From: Pontibacter oryzae | GTDB taxonomy: Bacteria > Bacteroidota > Bacteroidia > Cytophagales > Hymenobacteraceae | Length of the DNA stretch: 64,000 bases | Direction of reading: 5' to 3' | Assembly: GCF_003576375.1 (NCBI RefSeq) | Contig: NZ_QWGE01000004.1 | Coordinates: forward strand, 372,001 to 436,000 | The notes under the pieces: generated by a model | Told to the model about the DNA's origin: nothing | What the model saw: only the letters and a program-made list of their open reading frames with translations | Database searches by the model: none | In this document: one piece after another, positions 1-7,739 of the stretch | How positions within the stretch are numbered: position 1 is the stretch's first letter | Layout: the number at the start of each line of letters is the position of its first letter | Made by a program: the position numbers and the translations under genes

Positions 1-78
1 ACCTACTCTGACCGCACAGCCAGCATAAACAGTTCAATTATTTCTTTTGATGGGCTTTGCCAATATTTATGCCAAACA

Positions 79-106
79 CTAAATATTTGCGAAGCGTAAT
101 ATTTAG
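79..106. repeat. Small inverted repeat downstream of pyrB
   Basis: CTAAATATT at 79-87 is perfectly complementary to AATATTTAG at 98-106, with a 10-nt spacer. It lies about 70 bases beyond the pyrB stop on the strand pyrB is read from. It could be a weak AT-rich transcription end or protein site. No T-tract follows, so the terminator role is doubtful. I see no gene in 1-176. Confidence 0.4.
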
Positions 107-176
107 CCACTATTACTGGTAAAAGGCGAGTAAACCTTTCCAATTATGGGACTTAGCGACTCATGTCCGGGAAAAT

Positions 177-1100
177 TCAACCCTTCTGCGCAAGCAAGTA
201 TAATACAGCCATGCGCACAGCCACACCGTTTTCAACCTGGTTAAGTATAATGGAATGGTGCGAGTCGGCGGCATCGGAGCTAAGTTCTACGCCTCTGTTA
301 ATCGGGCCTGGGTGCATCAGTACGATCTCCTTGTCCAGGCTGTCTAGCATTTTTTTGTCGATGCCATAGTATAAGGTGTACTCGCGCAACGACGGGAAGT
401 ACTTCATTTGCTGGCGCTCCAACTGTATGCGCAGCACGTTGGCAACATCGCACCAGGCCAGAGCCTTGCGCACATCGGTTTCCACTTTCACGCCAAGTGC
501 CTGAATATACTTAGGCAATAGCGTGATGGGCCCGCAAACCATAACCTCGGCACCTTGTTTCTGAAGCGCGAAAATATTGGAGAGCGCCACCCGCGAGTGC
601 AGAATATCCCCGATGATCACTACTTTTTTGCCGGCCACCTCGCCAAGTCTCTCCCTGATAGAGAAAGAGTCCAGCAATGCCTGCGTAGGGTGCTCATGGG
701 TGCCATCGCCGGCGTTTACAATGTTGGCGGGTATGTGCTTGCTCAGAAAGTGCGGGGCACCTGGGCTGGAGTGGCGCATCACGATCATGTCCACTTTCAT
801 GGCCAGGATGTTATTTACCGTGTCCAGTAGGGTTTCGCCTTTTTTTACAGAGCTACCGCTGCTGCTAAAGTTGATCACATCGGCGGAAAGGCGTTTCTCG
901 GCCAGTTCAAATGAAAGCCGGGTTCGCGTGGAGTTCTCGAAGAACACATTGGCGATGGTAATATCGCGCAGCGAAGGCACTTTTTTAATCGGCCTGTTAA
1001 TTACATCCTTAAAATTATCCGCGATCTCAAAAATGAGCTGGATGTCTTGCGGGGTAATGTCTTTGATGCCTAACAGGTGCCGGACGCTGAGCTCTTGCAT
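177..1100 (-). CDS. pyrB: Aspartate carbamoyltransferase catalytic subunit
   Basis: Cytoplasmic enzyme of de novo pyrimidine synthesis that joins carbamoyl phosphate and L-aspartate to N-carbamoyl-aspartate. The 307 residues match the catalytic chain length. The carbamoyl-phosphate loop FENSTRTR is at 54-61, the flexible-loop KKGET at 86-90, HPTQ at 137-140, the aspartate-binding RIQLERQ at 224-230 and HPGPINRG at 263-270. It begins 12 bases after pyrR ends and is clearly co-transcribed with it. No pyrI regulatory subunit gene is adjacent, so the enzyme is probably the unregulated trimer or of a PyrR-controlled type. ATG start. Confidence 0.97.
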   Translation of the reverse strand: MQELSVRHLLGIKDITPQDIQLIFEIADNFKDVINRPIKKVPSLRDITIANVFFENSTRTRLSFELAEKRLSADVINFSSSGSSVKKGETLLDTVNNILAMKVDMIVMRHSSPGAPHFLSKHIPANIVNAGDGTHEHPTQALLDSFSIRERLGEVAGKKVVIIGDILHSRVALSNIFALQKQGAEVMVCGPITLLPKYIQALGVKVETDVRKALAWCDVANVLRIQLERQQMKYFPSLREYTLYYGIDKKMLDSLDKEIVLMHPGPINRGVELSSDAADSHHSIILNQVENGVAVRMAVLYLLAQKG

Positions 1101-1112
1101 GGGTAAGAATAT

Positions 1113-1661
1113 TTATTCGTCGGATTTAGTTACTAGCCAGATGGCATCTTCGTTGGCTTGCTGCTCTTTCCACTCTACCAGTACACGCTGGCTTTGCAGG
1201 GAGTTTACCTGGTGGCCCACATAGGTTGGTTGTATGGGCAGGTGGCGCGTATACAGGCGGTCTACCAGCACCAGCAGTTCCACGTTTGCCGGGCGTCCAA
1301 AGGCTATCATGGCATCCAGGGCTGCGCGCACCGATCGGCCCGTATACAGCACATCATCCACCAGGATCACTTTTTTGCCTTCTATCAGAAAGTCAACCTT
1401 TGTGGCGTTGGCGGTAAGCGGTGTTTCCCTTCTCCGGAAATCGTCGCGGTAAAACGTGGTATCGAGGTAGCCCGTAGGTACTTGCTTGCCAAGTATGGAA
1501 GCTAGGGTATGCTGAATGCGCTGCGCTACAAACTTGCCGCGCGGCTGCAGGCCCAGGATAACAGAATCAGAAAAATCACCATGGTTCTCGATGAGCTGGT
1601 GGCACAGGCGCGTCACCATAATTTCGAGCAGTTGCTGGTTTACGATAAGTCTTTTCTGCAT
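1113..1661 (-). CDS. pyrR: Bifunctional pyr operon regulator / uracil phosphoribosyltransferase
   Basis: PyrR-family protein of 182 residues. In Firmicutes it binds pyr mRNA leaders in response to UMP and has weak uracil phosphoribosyltransferase activity. The PRPP-binding motif VILVDDVLYTGRS lies at residues 98-110, preceded by the flexible YRDDFRRR segment (71-78). It is the first gene of a pyrR-pyrB pair. The -7-like element at 1681-1688 leaves only about 15 bases of leader, so there is no room for a classical PyrR attenuator ahead of this operon. PyrR may therefore act on other pyr mRNAs, or mainly as a UPRTase. Confidence 0.93.
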   Translation of the reverse strand: MQKRLIVNQQLLEIMVTRLCHQLIENHGDFSDSVILGLQPRGKFVAQRIQHTLASILGKQVPTGYLDTTFYRDDFRRRETPLTANATKVDFLIEGKKVILVDDVLYTGRSVRAALDAMIAFGRPANVELLVLVDRLYTRHLPIQPTYVGHQVNSLQSQRVLVEWKEQQANEDAIWLVTKSDE

Positions 1662-1680
1662 AGCCGGAAGATGTTACGTG

Positions 1681-1688
1681 CAAATATA
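1681..1688 (-). promoter_or_regulatory. -7-like element for pyrRB
   Basis: Read on the minus strand this is TATATTTG, an exact match to the Bacteroidota -7 consensus TAnnTTTG, about 20 bases before the pyrR ATG. No convincing -33 TTG is present at the usual 17-23 spacing; the nearest is a TTC. Confidence 0.5.
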
Positions 1689-1863
1689 GCTTTCCTGGTG
1701 AAGAAGCGAAAGTTTTAAGAGATTTAGCAGCCAGGAGTTTTCGGTTGAGATTTACTCGGCCCTGTGCCATACGTTGGTTGTAAAGCGGGTTTTAAAAACA
1801 TAATACTCCCATTACAGGCATAAGACAAACGCTTAAAATAGCGCCAGCCACGTATGGCCGTTG

Positions 1864-3351
1864 CTAAAAAGTGAGCTTGTTAATATAGAAAACCATGCGA
1901 TTATCACCGTTTTTCGGCTTGATGCGCTGAAAACCGAAGGCTGCCATACTATTGCCGTACCACCGGATGATGCCTGCCTGGTCGGTGTCAATAACCTTCT
2001 CATCTTCTTCGTAAGTGAGTAACTCCAGTTCAGTTTCTTCGCGGTCATACTTGTCTTCATCCATCAGGTGGTAGATGATGGTGTTATCGCGTGGGTAGGC
2101 CATTAGCACACGCCCATCGGGCAGGCTTTGCACCTCCACAGCATGTGTAAGCTCGTAAGTGGATACACCAACCAGCGGAAACGTATTGTCCCAGAGCAGG
2201 ACACCATTTTTATCGAAGCCCAGGGCAATGGCATGCGTACGCTTATAACCATCCTGTAGCTGGCCCAGGGTGATGGTGCGGTCTATGCCCATGTTGCGGG
2301 TGTTGCTGCTATACTGAGGGTAATAAGCTTCGGCGGCCAGTACATAGCCTGTTGGAGTGGTAATCAGGTCGTGGAGTAGCAGGCGGTAATGGTAGCGTGG
2401 CGTGCGGCCCATTTTAAGGCGTTTGGCCTCGCGGCGGCGGGTGCGTTCCTCACGGCGCGGCTTCATATACTTCAGGAAGTTTTTGAGCTGCAGCATGTTG
2501 TAAAATTCGCCATCAGCGATGGCTGTAGCACCAAGCGGAGCTGTAAAGAAACCCTGGTTGTAGCGCAGGTCGCGTGTGCCATACGTGCCGATCAGTAATT
2601 TTTGCGTACTGTCGCCGGGTGTCACTTCTGCGTTGAGCAGGCTTTTGTCTTCTTTCTGAAGTATAAAATAGTTGTTAAGCAGCTTCCCTTTTGTGTCGAA
2701 ACTCTTTACTTGCAGCCTGGATATCCTGCCATTCGACTCCGTGATTACGGCATCCACGCGGTTATACTCAGGGTCTGTGAGCAAGTCCGAGAAACTGGAT
2801 TCATCTCCGTAAACTGATGGCAGCGGTTTTAAATGGCCGTTGGCAGGGTTCAGGTAGAGCATCAGTTGTTTCTGGTCTTTCTTGTTGCGGCCAATGACAA
2901 AGAAGTTTCCGTGCAGCACCTGGTACTCGTAGATAGCATCCAGTGGGTCCAGTTCATACCTTTTATGCGCGAGCTGTCCGGTAGCGTTATGGAGCTGCAC
3001 AAAGGTATACTCTTGCTGGTCATCGGCCCCAAAAACCATGTAGGTGTATGGCTGCTCGGTATAGGATCGGATATAGTAACTGTCGGGTGAGAGGGATGCC
3101 GTATCGGACCATACTTGCTCTAGCTGACTGTTATACTTTGTAAAGTGAAAAGACGCTTTAGTTTGCCAGGCGTTGCTGCTTTTATGGTATACTAATAAGC
3201 TGCTGTCTGGTAACGCAATTACTTCTACATCGATGTTCTCGCTTGTAAAGGGCAGTTCCAGGCGCACCGGTTGAGAGGGTTCCTGGGCCAATACAGGTAT
3301 GAGTATAACTACGTGCAGCAGCAGGGTGAGCAGGGTACGGATGTATGGCAT
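1864..3351 (-). CDS. Secreted protein of unknown function
   Basis: A 495-residue protein whose first 22 residues form a signal peptide (hydrophobic LLTLLLHVVILIPVLA, then AQE). The rest has no membrane segment. It is rich in short beta-type stretches with aromatic and acidic residues, and contains one basic patch around residues 295-320 (RREERTRRREAKRLKMGR). The spacing of hydrophobic strands and of phrases such as 'ALGFDKNGVLLWDNTFPL' suggests a beta-propeller-like fold, but I cannot assign a family. It stands alone between pyrR and the EVE gene, in the same direction. Function unknown; periplasmic location inferred from the signal peptide only. Confidence 0.8.
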   Translation of the reverse strand: MPYIRTLLTLLLHVVILIPVLAQEPSQPVRLELPFTSENIDVEVIALPDSSLLVYHKSSNAWQTKASFHFTKYNSQLEQVWSDTASLSPDSYYIRSYTEQPYTYMVFGADDQQEYTFVQLHNATGQLAHKRYELDPLDAIYEYQVLHGNFFVIGRNKKDQKQLMLYLNPANGHLKPLPSVYGDESSFSDLLTDPEYNRVDAVITESNGRISRLQVKSFDTKGKLLNNYFILQKEDKSLLNAEVTPGDSTQKLLIGTYGTRDLRYNQGFFTAPLGATAIADGEFYNMLQLKNFLKYMKPRREERTRRREAKRLKMGRTPRYHYRLLLHDLITTPTGYVLAAEAYYPQYSSNTRNMGIDRTITLGQLQDGYKRTHAIALGFDKNGVLLWDNTFPLVGVSTYELTHAVEVQSLPDGRVLMAYPRDNTIIYHLMDEDKYDREETELELLTYEEDEKVIDTDQAGIIRWYGNSMAAFGFQRIKPKNGDNRMVFYINKLTF

Positions 3352-3462
3352 AGGGTTTCAGGTGTTTGTGCTATACAAGGGCGGAATAATAACAAAAATA
3401 GCAGCTACTGCATTTTACTGCAAATAGCTGCTATTCGTTGTTGATGCAAGCATTTTTGTGGC

Positions 3463-3873
3463 TTAGTTGCCCATTGCCAGCAAAATATCAAACTCTTCGG
3501 GTTTTAGTGGCATCACCGAGAGGCGCGACTGGCGCAGCAAGGCGATGTCTTGGAGGCGTTCGTCTTTTTTGATCTGCTCCAATGTTACAGGCTCCTTAAA
3601 ATCCCGGAAAGGTATCAGGTCCACTACCACCCATTTGCCTTTGTCTTCTGCGGCGGTTGGATCGGGATAGGCGGGCTTGTCTACCTTGGCAATGCCCACA
3701 ATGGCTTTTTCGGATACGCTATGGTAAAACAGCACCAGATCGCCGGGCTGCATTTGCTGCATGTTGTTGCGGGCTTGGTAGTTGCGCACGCCGTCCCACA
3801 TGGTGCGGCCGTCTTTCACTAAATTAGCCCAGGAGTATGCTTCAGGTTCTGATTTTACTAACCAGTGTTGCAT
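3463..3873 (-). CDS. EVE domain protein (thymocyte nuclear protein 1-like)
   Basis: A 136-residue single-domain protein. It starts with the characteristic MQHWLVKSEP and continues with WDGVRNYQARN and a PGDLVLFYHS strand, the hallmarks of the PUA-like EVE family. EVE proteins bind nucleic acids, and several recognise modified bases such as 5-methylcytosine. In bacteria some are fused to restriction enzymes, but stand-alone versions like this one are common housekeeping genes of unclear role. No restriction or methylase gene lies nearby. Full length, ATG start. Confidence 0.92.
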   Translation of the reverse strand: MQHWLVKSEPEAYSWANLVKDGRTMWDGVRNYQARNNMQQMQPGDLVLFYHSVSEKAIVGIAKVDKPAYPDPTAAEDKGKWVVVDLIPFRDFKEPVTLEQIKKDERLQDIALLRQSRLSVMPLKPEEFDILLAMGN

Positions 3874-3907
3874 GAGTAAAGTTGTTATAGATGTAAAGTT
3901 TTAGGTA

Positions 3908-4318
3908 TTACTTACGTGCAATGGCCTTAGGGTTGCGGGACTGGCGGTACATTAGAATTTCGTTAGCGATCAGGCCTGAAAGTATACCGAGCACCAAGCC
4001 TCCCCAGAAAGTATTTGCAACCTCAAAAATAACGAGGACAACTAATAGAGCCAGCAGCATAAGCCGCAGCAGCCTTCTGTATTTATCTGGCAGGCTTTCG
4101 TAGGAGCGGATTAGCACGGATGGCCTGCCAGTGCCTTGTAACCTGTGCCTGAAAAATATGCGGACCTCCAGTGCAAACTGCATCAGCAGCACGCCCAGTA
4201 GCACACCTCCAAAGAAACTGATGAAAAGGTCTGTAACCACAAGCGCCATAAATACCATCAGCAAAACCGTGGCAACCATAGTGCGGGTTGATTTGGTGAG
4301 CTTTTCGTAGTTCAGCAT
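3908..4318 (-). CDS. Small four-helix membrane protein
   Basis: Predicted inner-membrane protein of 136 residues from the ATG at 4318; a TTG at 4354 would add 12 residues and overlap the upstream gene. It has two hydrophobic helix pairs. The segments TDLFISFFGGVLLGVL and FEVANTFWGGLVLGIL are alike, so the protein seems built from an internal duplication of a two-helix unit with an FxGGxxLG turn. Ends in a basic tail (RQSRNPKAIARK). No known family recognised. It follows a lipoprotein gene by 28 bases and is probably in one operon with it. Confidence 0.7.
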   Translation of the reverse strand: MLNYEKLTKSTRTMVATVLLMVFMALVVTDLFISFFGGVLLGVLLMQFALEVRIFFRHRLQGTGRPSVLIRSYESLPDKYRRLLRLMLLALLVVLVIFEVANTFWGGLVLGILSGLIANEILMYRQSRNPKAIARK

Positions 4319-4346
4319 AAGCGTTTCGGGTTGGTTGAAGAGTTCT

Positions 4347-4739
4347 CTACTCAATGCGCTTTAACTTTAGGATAGTCTTATCCTGCGCCAAAATCCTGAT
4401 CTGATACTGCACGGGCGGGTTGCTTCCTTCGCCCATTTGTATGCGGTACAGGTTTGTATCTAGCTGCTCCCATTCTCCTTCCTCTTCCTGCAGGCCATCG
4501 GCTGGGGCAATCTCGTAGCGCTTAATTACGCCACCCGGTTCCAAGCTAAACCCCGTGCGGCCCCTAGACGGAGGAAAGTCGAAGGTGTTGGGGCGGTAAA
4601 CCCATACGCCATCTTCGTCTTCCTCGAAAGAGTGCAGCCAGGTTTTGCCCACTAGTTCAGCAGCTTTCTTATCTCCTTTTTTGCACGTTACGGCCATAAA
4701 CAGCAGGCCAATCAGGCAAATAAATGAAGCGTATTTCAT
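4347..4739 (-). CDS. Small lipoprotein of unknown function
   Basis: 130 residues from the ATG at 4739. A lipoprotein signal ends in FMAVTC with the modified cysteine at residue 19, followed by KKGDKK. The mature part carries the phrases GKTWLHSFEEDEDGVW and GEWEQLDTNLYRIQMGEG, which recall the lipocalin-like small lipoproteins of Bacteroidota, but the match is too weak to assert. First gene of a probable two-gene unit with the membrane protein downstream. Confidence 0.75.
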   Translation of the reverse strand: MKYASFICLIGLLFMAVTCKKGDKKAAELVGKTWLHSFEEDEDGVWVYRPNTFDFPPSRGRTGFSLEPGGVIKRYEIAPADGLQEEEGEWEQLDTNLYRIQMGEGSNPPVQYQIRILAQDKTILKLKRIE

Positions 4740-4913
4740 AGGGACCATCATGAGTTTATATGCTAAGATAGGTATTTCTGGCTACACATGTAAGTATTGC
4801 AATGTAACTATTTGTATGTTGGAAATTAAAAGCAGATTAATTGGATTTTATAAAGCAGGCGCTTGTGGGCCTATTCAAGCGGAGGGCAACTGCCAAGGTT
4901 CGGTCGCTTTTCC

Positions 4914-4921
4914 TATCTTTG
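4914..4921 (+). promoter_or_regulatory. -7-like element for polX
   Basis: TATCTTTG, a perfect TAnnTTTG -7 element, 25 bases before the polX TTG start. It supports that start by implying a leader of roughly 15-20 bases. No clear -33 TTG. Confidence 0.55.
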
Positions 4922-4945
4922 TAACGCACAGACAAGACGTAAGCT

Positions 4946-6649
4946 TTGGAAAATAAGAAGATCATAAAACTGTTTAAGCTGGCTGCCGAGCTAATGGAGC
5001 TGCACGACCAAAATCCTTTCAAGATCCGGTCTTACACCAATGCCGTGGGAGCCCTGGAACTAGTGGAGGAGCCACTCGAAGGGATGGCGCAAGCCCAGCT
5101 GGAAGGCATTCAGGGTGTGGGCAAAGGCATTGCCGCCAAAATAATTGAGATAAACGAAAAGGGCTCTTTTGCCGAGCTGGACCAGATGCTGGAGGTAACG
5201 CCGCAGGGCGTGGTGGAGATGCTGCGCATCAAAGGCATCGGCCCGAAAAAGGTACGCAACCTCTGGAAAGAGCTGGGCGCCGAGACCGTGGAAGAACTGC
5301 TGGAAGCCTGCGAGCAGGATAAAGTTAGCAAGCTAAAGGGCTTCGGGGCAAAAACCCAGGAGAACATAAAGCAGGCGCTACTTTTCACGCAGCAAAACCG
5401 TGGCAAACTGCTTTACGCCGAAGCCGAAAGTATGGCTTTGGACCTACTGCAAAGTATAAAAAACGCCGCACCCGATGCGCAGATAGAACTGGTGGGAGAG
5501 GTGCGCCGCCGCATGGAGATTGTGGAGAGTTTGCAGTTTATACTTGCCACCGATGCGCCGGTAAGCGCCCACGCGGCCCTGAACAAGATGCCGGAATTGC
5601 AGGAGGACGAAAAGAACTCCGGGCCCTTTGCCTGGCGCGGTAGCCACACGGCAAGCAAGCTGGATGTAGAAATTAAGCTGGTTGCACCGGAGCGTTTTGC
5701 AAACGAAGTATTACTGCACTCGGCTGCCCCAGCGCACCTGGCGCAGTTTTTTACCAGCAGCACTAACCTGCTGACTGTGGCGCGCGAGCAAGGCTATGCC
5801 TCCGAAGCGGATATTTACAAATCGGCGGGGATGGCCTACATTGAACCCGAACTGCGCGAAGGCACCAACGAGCTAACGCTGGCCCTGGAGAACAAGCTGC
5901 CTAAACTGCTGGAGCTCTCTGACCTGAAAGGCAGCCTGCACAACCACAGTACCTATTCTGACGGGGCGCATACCCTGGAGCAAATGGCAACTTTCTTAAA
6001 GGATGAAGGCTACGAGTACCTAGGCATCTCAGACCACAGCAAAACCGCGTCTTATGCCGGTGGCTTGCGCGAGGGCGATGTGCTACGCCAGCAGAAAGAG
6101 ATCGACGAGCTCAATAAAAAACTGGCCCCGTTCAAGATATTCAAAGGCATTGAGTCGGATATTCTGGGCGACGGGTCGCTGGATTATGCGGAGGATATCC
6201 TGAAAACCTTTGACTTTGTAGTGGCCAGCATCCATAGCACCCTGAACATGGATGAGAAAAAGGCCACCACGCGTCTGATCACTGCCATCGAGAATCCTTA
6301 TACCACCATACTTGGCCACCCAACAGGCAGGCTGCTGCTGCGCCGCGAGGGCTACCCGATCAACCACAAAATGGTAATTGATGCCTGCGCTGCCAATAAT
6401 GTCATCATTGAAATTAACGCTAACCCGTGGCGCCTGGATTTGGACTGGCGACATGTGCAGTATGCCCTGGAAAAAGGCGTGATGCTAAGTATAAACCCGG
6501 ATGCCCACCACACTAGCGGCTACGCAGACATGAAGTATGGCGTATTGGTCGGCCGAAAAGGCGGGCTTACCAAAGAAATGACCTTTAATACTAAATCAGC
6601 GGAGGAGGTTGAGAAGTATTTCAGGGAGCGGAAAGAAAAGGTAAAGTAA
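4946..6649 (+). CDS. polX: PolX-family protein with intact PHP nuclease and degenerate polymerase site
   Basis: 567 residues, usual length for bacterial PolX, which acts in base-excision repair. Helix-hairpin-helix motifs lie near 55-66 (GVGKGIAAKI) and 95-107 (IKGIGPKKVRNLW). The polymerase core reads VGEVRRRMEIVESLQF at 183-198: where family X polymerases carry the two metal-binding aspartates (DxD) this protein has Ser195 and Gln197, and the third position is Glu242. The C-terminal PHP domain is complete: HNHS 332-335, SDH 362-364, Glu403, His430, His458 and NPDAHH 517-522. It probably acts as a PHP exonuclease/AP-endonuclease but is unlikely to polymerise. Start is a TTG placed shortly after a good -7 box. 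Confidence 0.9.
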   Translation: MENKKIIKLFKLAAELMELHDQNPFKIRSYTNAVGALELVEEPLEGMAQAQLEGIQGVGKGIAAKIIEINEKGSFAELDQMLEVTPQGVVEMLRIKGIGPKKVRNLWKELGAETVEELLEACEQDKVSKLKGFGAKTQENIKQALLFTQQNRGKLLYAEAESMALDLLQSIKNAAPDAQIELVGEVRRRMEIVESLQFILATDAPVSAHAALNKMPELQEDEKNSGPFAWRGSHTASKLDVEIKLVAPERFANEVLLHSAAPAHLAQFFTSSTNLLTVAREQGYASEADIYKSAGMAYIEPELREGTNELTLALENKLPKLLELSDLKGSLHNHSTYSDGAHTLEQMATFLKDEGYEYLGISDHSKTASYAGGLREGDVLRQQKEIDELNKKLAPFKIFKGIESDILGDGSLDYAEDILKTFDFVVASIHSTLNMDEKKATTRLITAIENPYTTILGHPTGRLLLRREGYPINHKMVIDACAANNVIIEINANPWRLDLDWRHVQYALEKGVMLSINPDAHHTSGYADMKYGVLVGRKGGLTKEMTFNTKSAEEVEKYFRERKEKVK

Positions 6650-6674
6650 CTAGCAAAGTATAAACCTAGATCTG

Positions 6675-6749
6675 GCGAGCGCATCCGCTTGTGCCGTTTC
6701 TATCTTTGTTACGGTGACAAGAGTTAGCAGCACAAGCGGACGCTTGCGC
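6675..6749. repeat. REP-like inverted pair between polX and GT9
   Basis: Two short hairpins in opposite orientation: GCGAGCG/CGCTTGT at 6675-6692 (7 pairs, two of them G-T) and GCACAAGC/GCTTGCGC at 6730-6749 (8 positions, one mismatch). The 14-mers at 6681-6694 and 6730-6743 are complementary at 13 of 14 positions. Such paired palindromes are the layout of bacterial REP/BIME elements; a RAYT gene is present at 48.5 kb. A TATCTTTG box sits between the arms. Confidence 0.55.
6701..6708 (+). promoter_or_regulatory. Possible -7 element for the GT9 gene
   Basis: TATCTTTG lies 60 bases before the GT9 ATG, inside the spacer of the inverted pair. It has no -33 TTG at a proper distance. If used, the transcript would start near 6715 and include the right hairpin in its leader. 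Confidence 0.35.
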
Positions 6750-6767
6750 TATAGTTGTAAGTATAAA

Positions 6768-7739
6768 ATGCCCAAAATTCTCATACTTCGTTTTTCATCC
6801 ATCGGCGATATTGTGCTGACAACGCCGGTTATCCGTTGCATAAAGCAGCAGGTGCCGGGGGCGGAAGTGCATTACTGCACTAAAAAAGCCTTCCAAAGTA
6901 TACTTGCCAATAACCCGCACGTGGATAAGGTGCATGTACTAGGCGATAGCCTGAAGGAAATGGTACGCACCCTGAAAGCCGAAAACTTTGACTACGTGGT
7001 GGATTTGCATAACAACCTGCGCACCCGCATCATCAAGGCCAGGCTAGGCAAGCCAAGCAGCAGTTTCAATAAACTCAATTACGAGAAGTGGCTGATGGTG
7101 AACTTTAAACGCAACCGCCTGCCCGACGTGCATATTGTACAGCGCTACCTGGATGCCGCCACCGCGCTTGGCGTAGAAGATGATGGACAGGGGTTAGACT
7201 ACTTTATTCCGGTGCAGGACGAAGTGGATGTTCATACCTTGCCTCAAGGCTTCCAGAATGGGTATGTGGCTTTTGCCATTGGGGCGCAGCACTATACCAA
7301 GCGTTTGCCAACCCAACGCATAATTGAGCTGTGTGAGCGCCTGCAGCAGCCTGTTATACTTTTAGGCGGAAAGGAAGACGCCGCTGCCGGCGAAGAGATT
7401 GCCTTGCATTTCTCAACAGTTAATAACAAGCAACCAACAATCATTTACAACGCCTGCGGCAAGTATAACTTAAACGGCTCTGCCTCGTTGGTGAGGCAGG
7501 CAAGCAAAGTGGTAAGCCACGATACCGGCCTGATGCACATTGCGGCAGCTTTTCGCAAAGATATTATCAGCGTGTGGGGCAACACTATTCCGGAGTTTGG
7601 CATGTACCCGTTCCGGACAAAGTATAAAGTGCTGGAGGTGCAGGGCCTCAGCTGCCGCCCTTGCTCCAAAATCGGTTACAACAAGTGCCCCAAAGGGCAT
7701 TTTAAATGCATGCGCGATATTTCGTTTGATACGTTGTAG
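6768..7739 (+). CDS. Glycosyltransferase family 9 (heptosyltransferase-like)
   Basis: A 323-residue ADP-heptose:LPS heptosyltransferase-family protein that would add a sugar to the LPS core on the cytoplasmic face. It opens with MPKILILRFSSIGDIVLTTP, the family's N-terminal nucleotide-sugar fold. The second half carries VSHDTGLMHIAAAF and the GNTIPEFGMYP loop typical of GT9. I chose the ATG at 6768 over an upstream in-frame GTG (6714) because the family begins at this methionine. The sugar actually transferred cannot be told from sequence. Downstream gene is convergent with no spacer: stop at 7739, neighbour's stop at 7740. Confidence 0.92.
   Translation: MPKILILRFSSIGDIVLTTPVIRCIKQQVPGAEVHYCTKKAFQSILANNPHVDKVHVLGDSLKEMVRTLKAENFDYVVDLHNNLRTRIIKARLGKPSSSFNKLNYEKWLMVNFKRNRLPDVHIVQRYLDAATALGVEDDGQGLDYFIPVQDEVDVHTLPQGFQNGYVAFAIGAQHYTKRLPTQRIIELCERLQQPVILLGGKEDAAAGEEIALHFSTVNNKQPTIIYNACGKYNLNGSASLVRQASKVVSHDTGLMHIAAAFRKDIISVWGNTIPEFGMYPFRTKYKVLEVQGLSCRPCSKIGYNKCPKGHFKCMRDISFDTL

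Noticed and set aside
3463-3873. EVE protein as part of a restriction or defence island
   Set aside because: Neighbours are a secreted protein and small membrane proteins; no nuclease, methylase or helicase is near.
6714-6767. Upstream GTG start for the GT9 gene adding 18 residues
   Set aside because: The extra residues come from the REP-like repeat and the family begins at the ATG 54 bases later.
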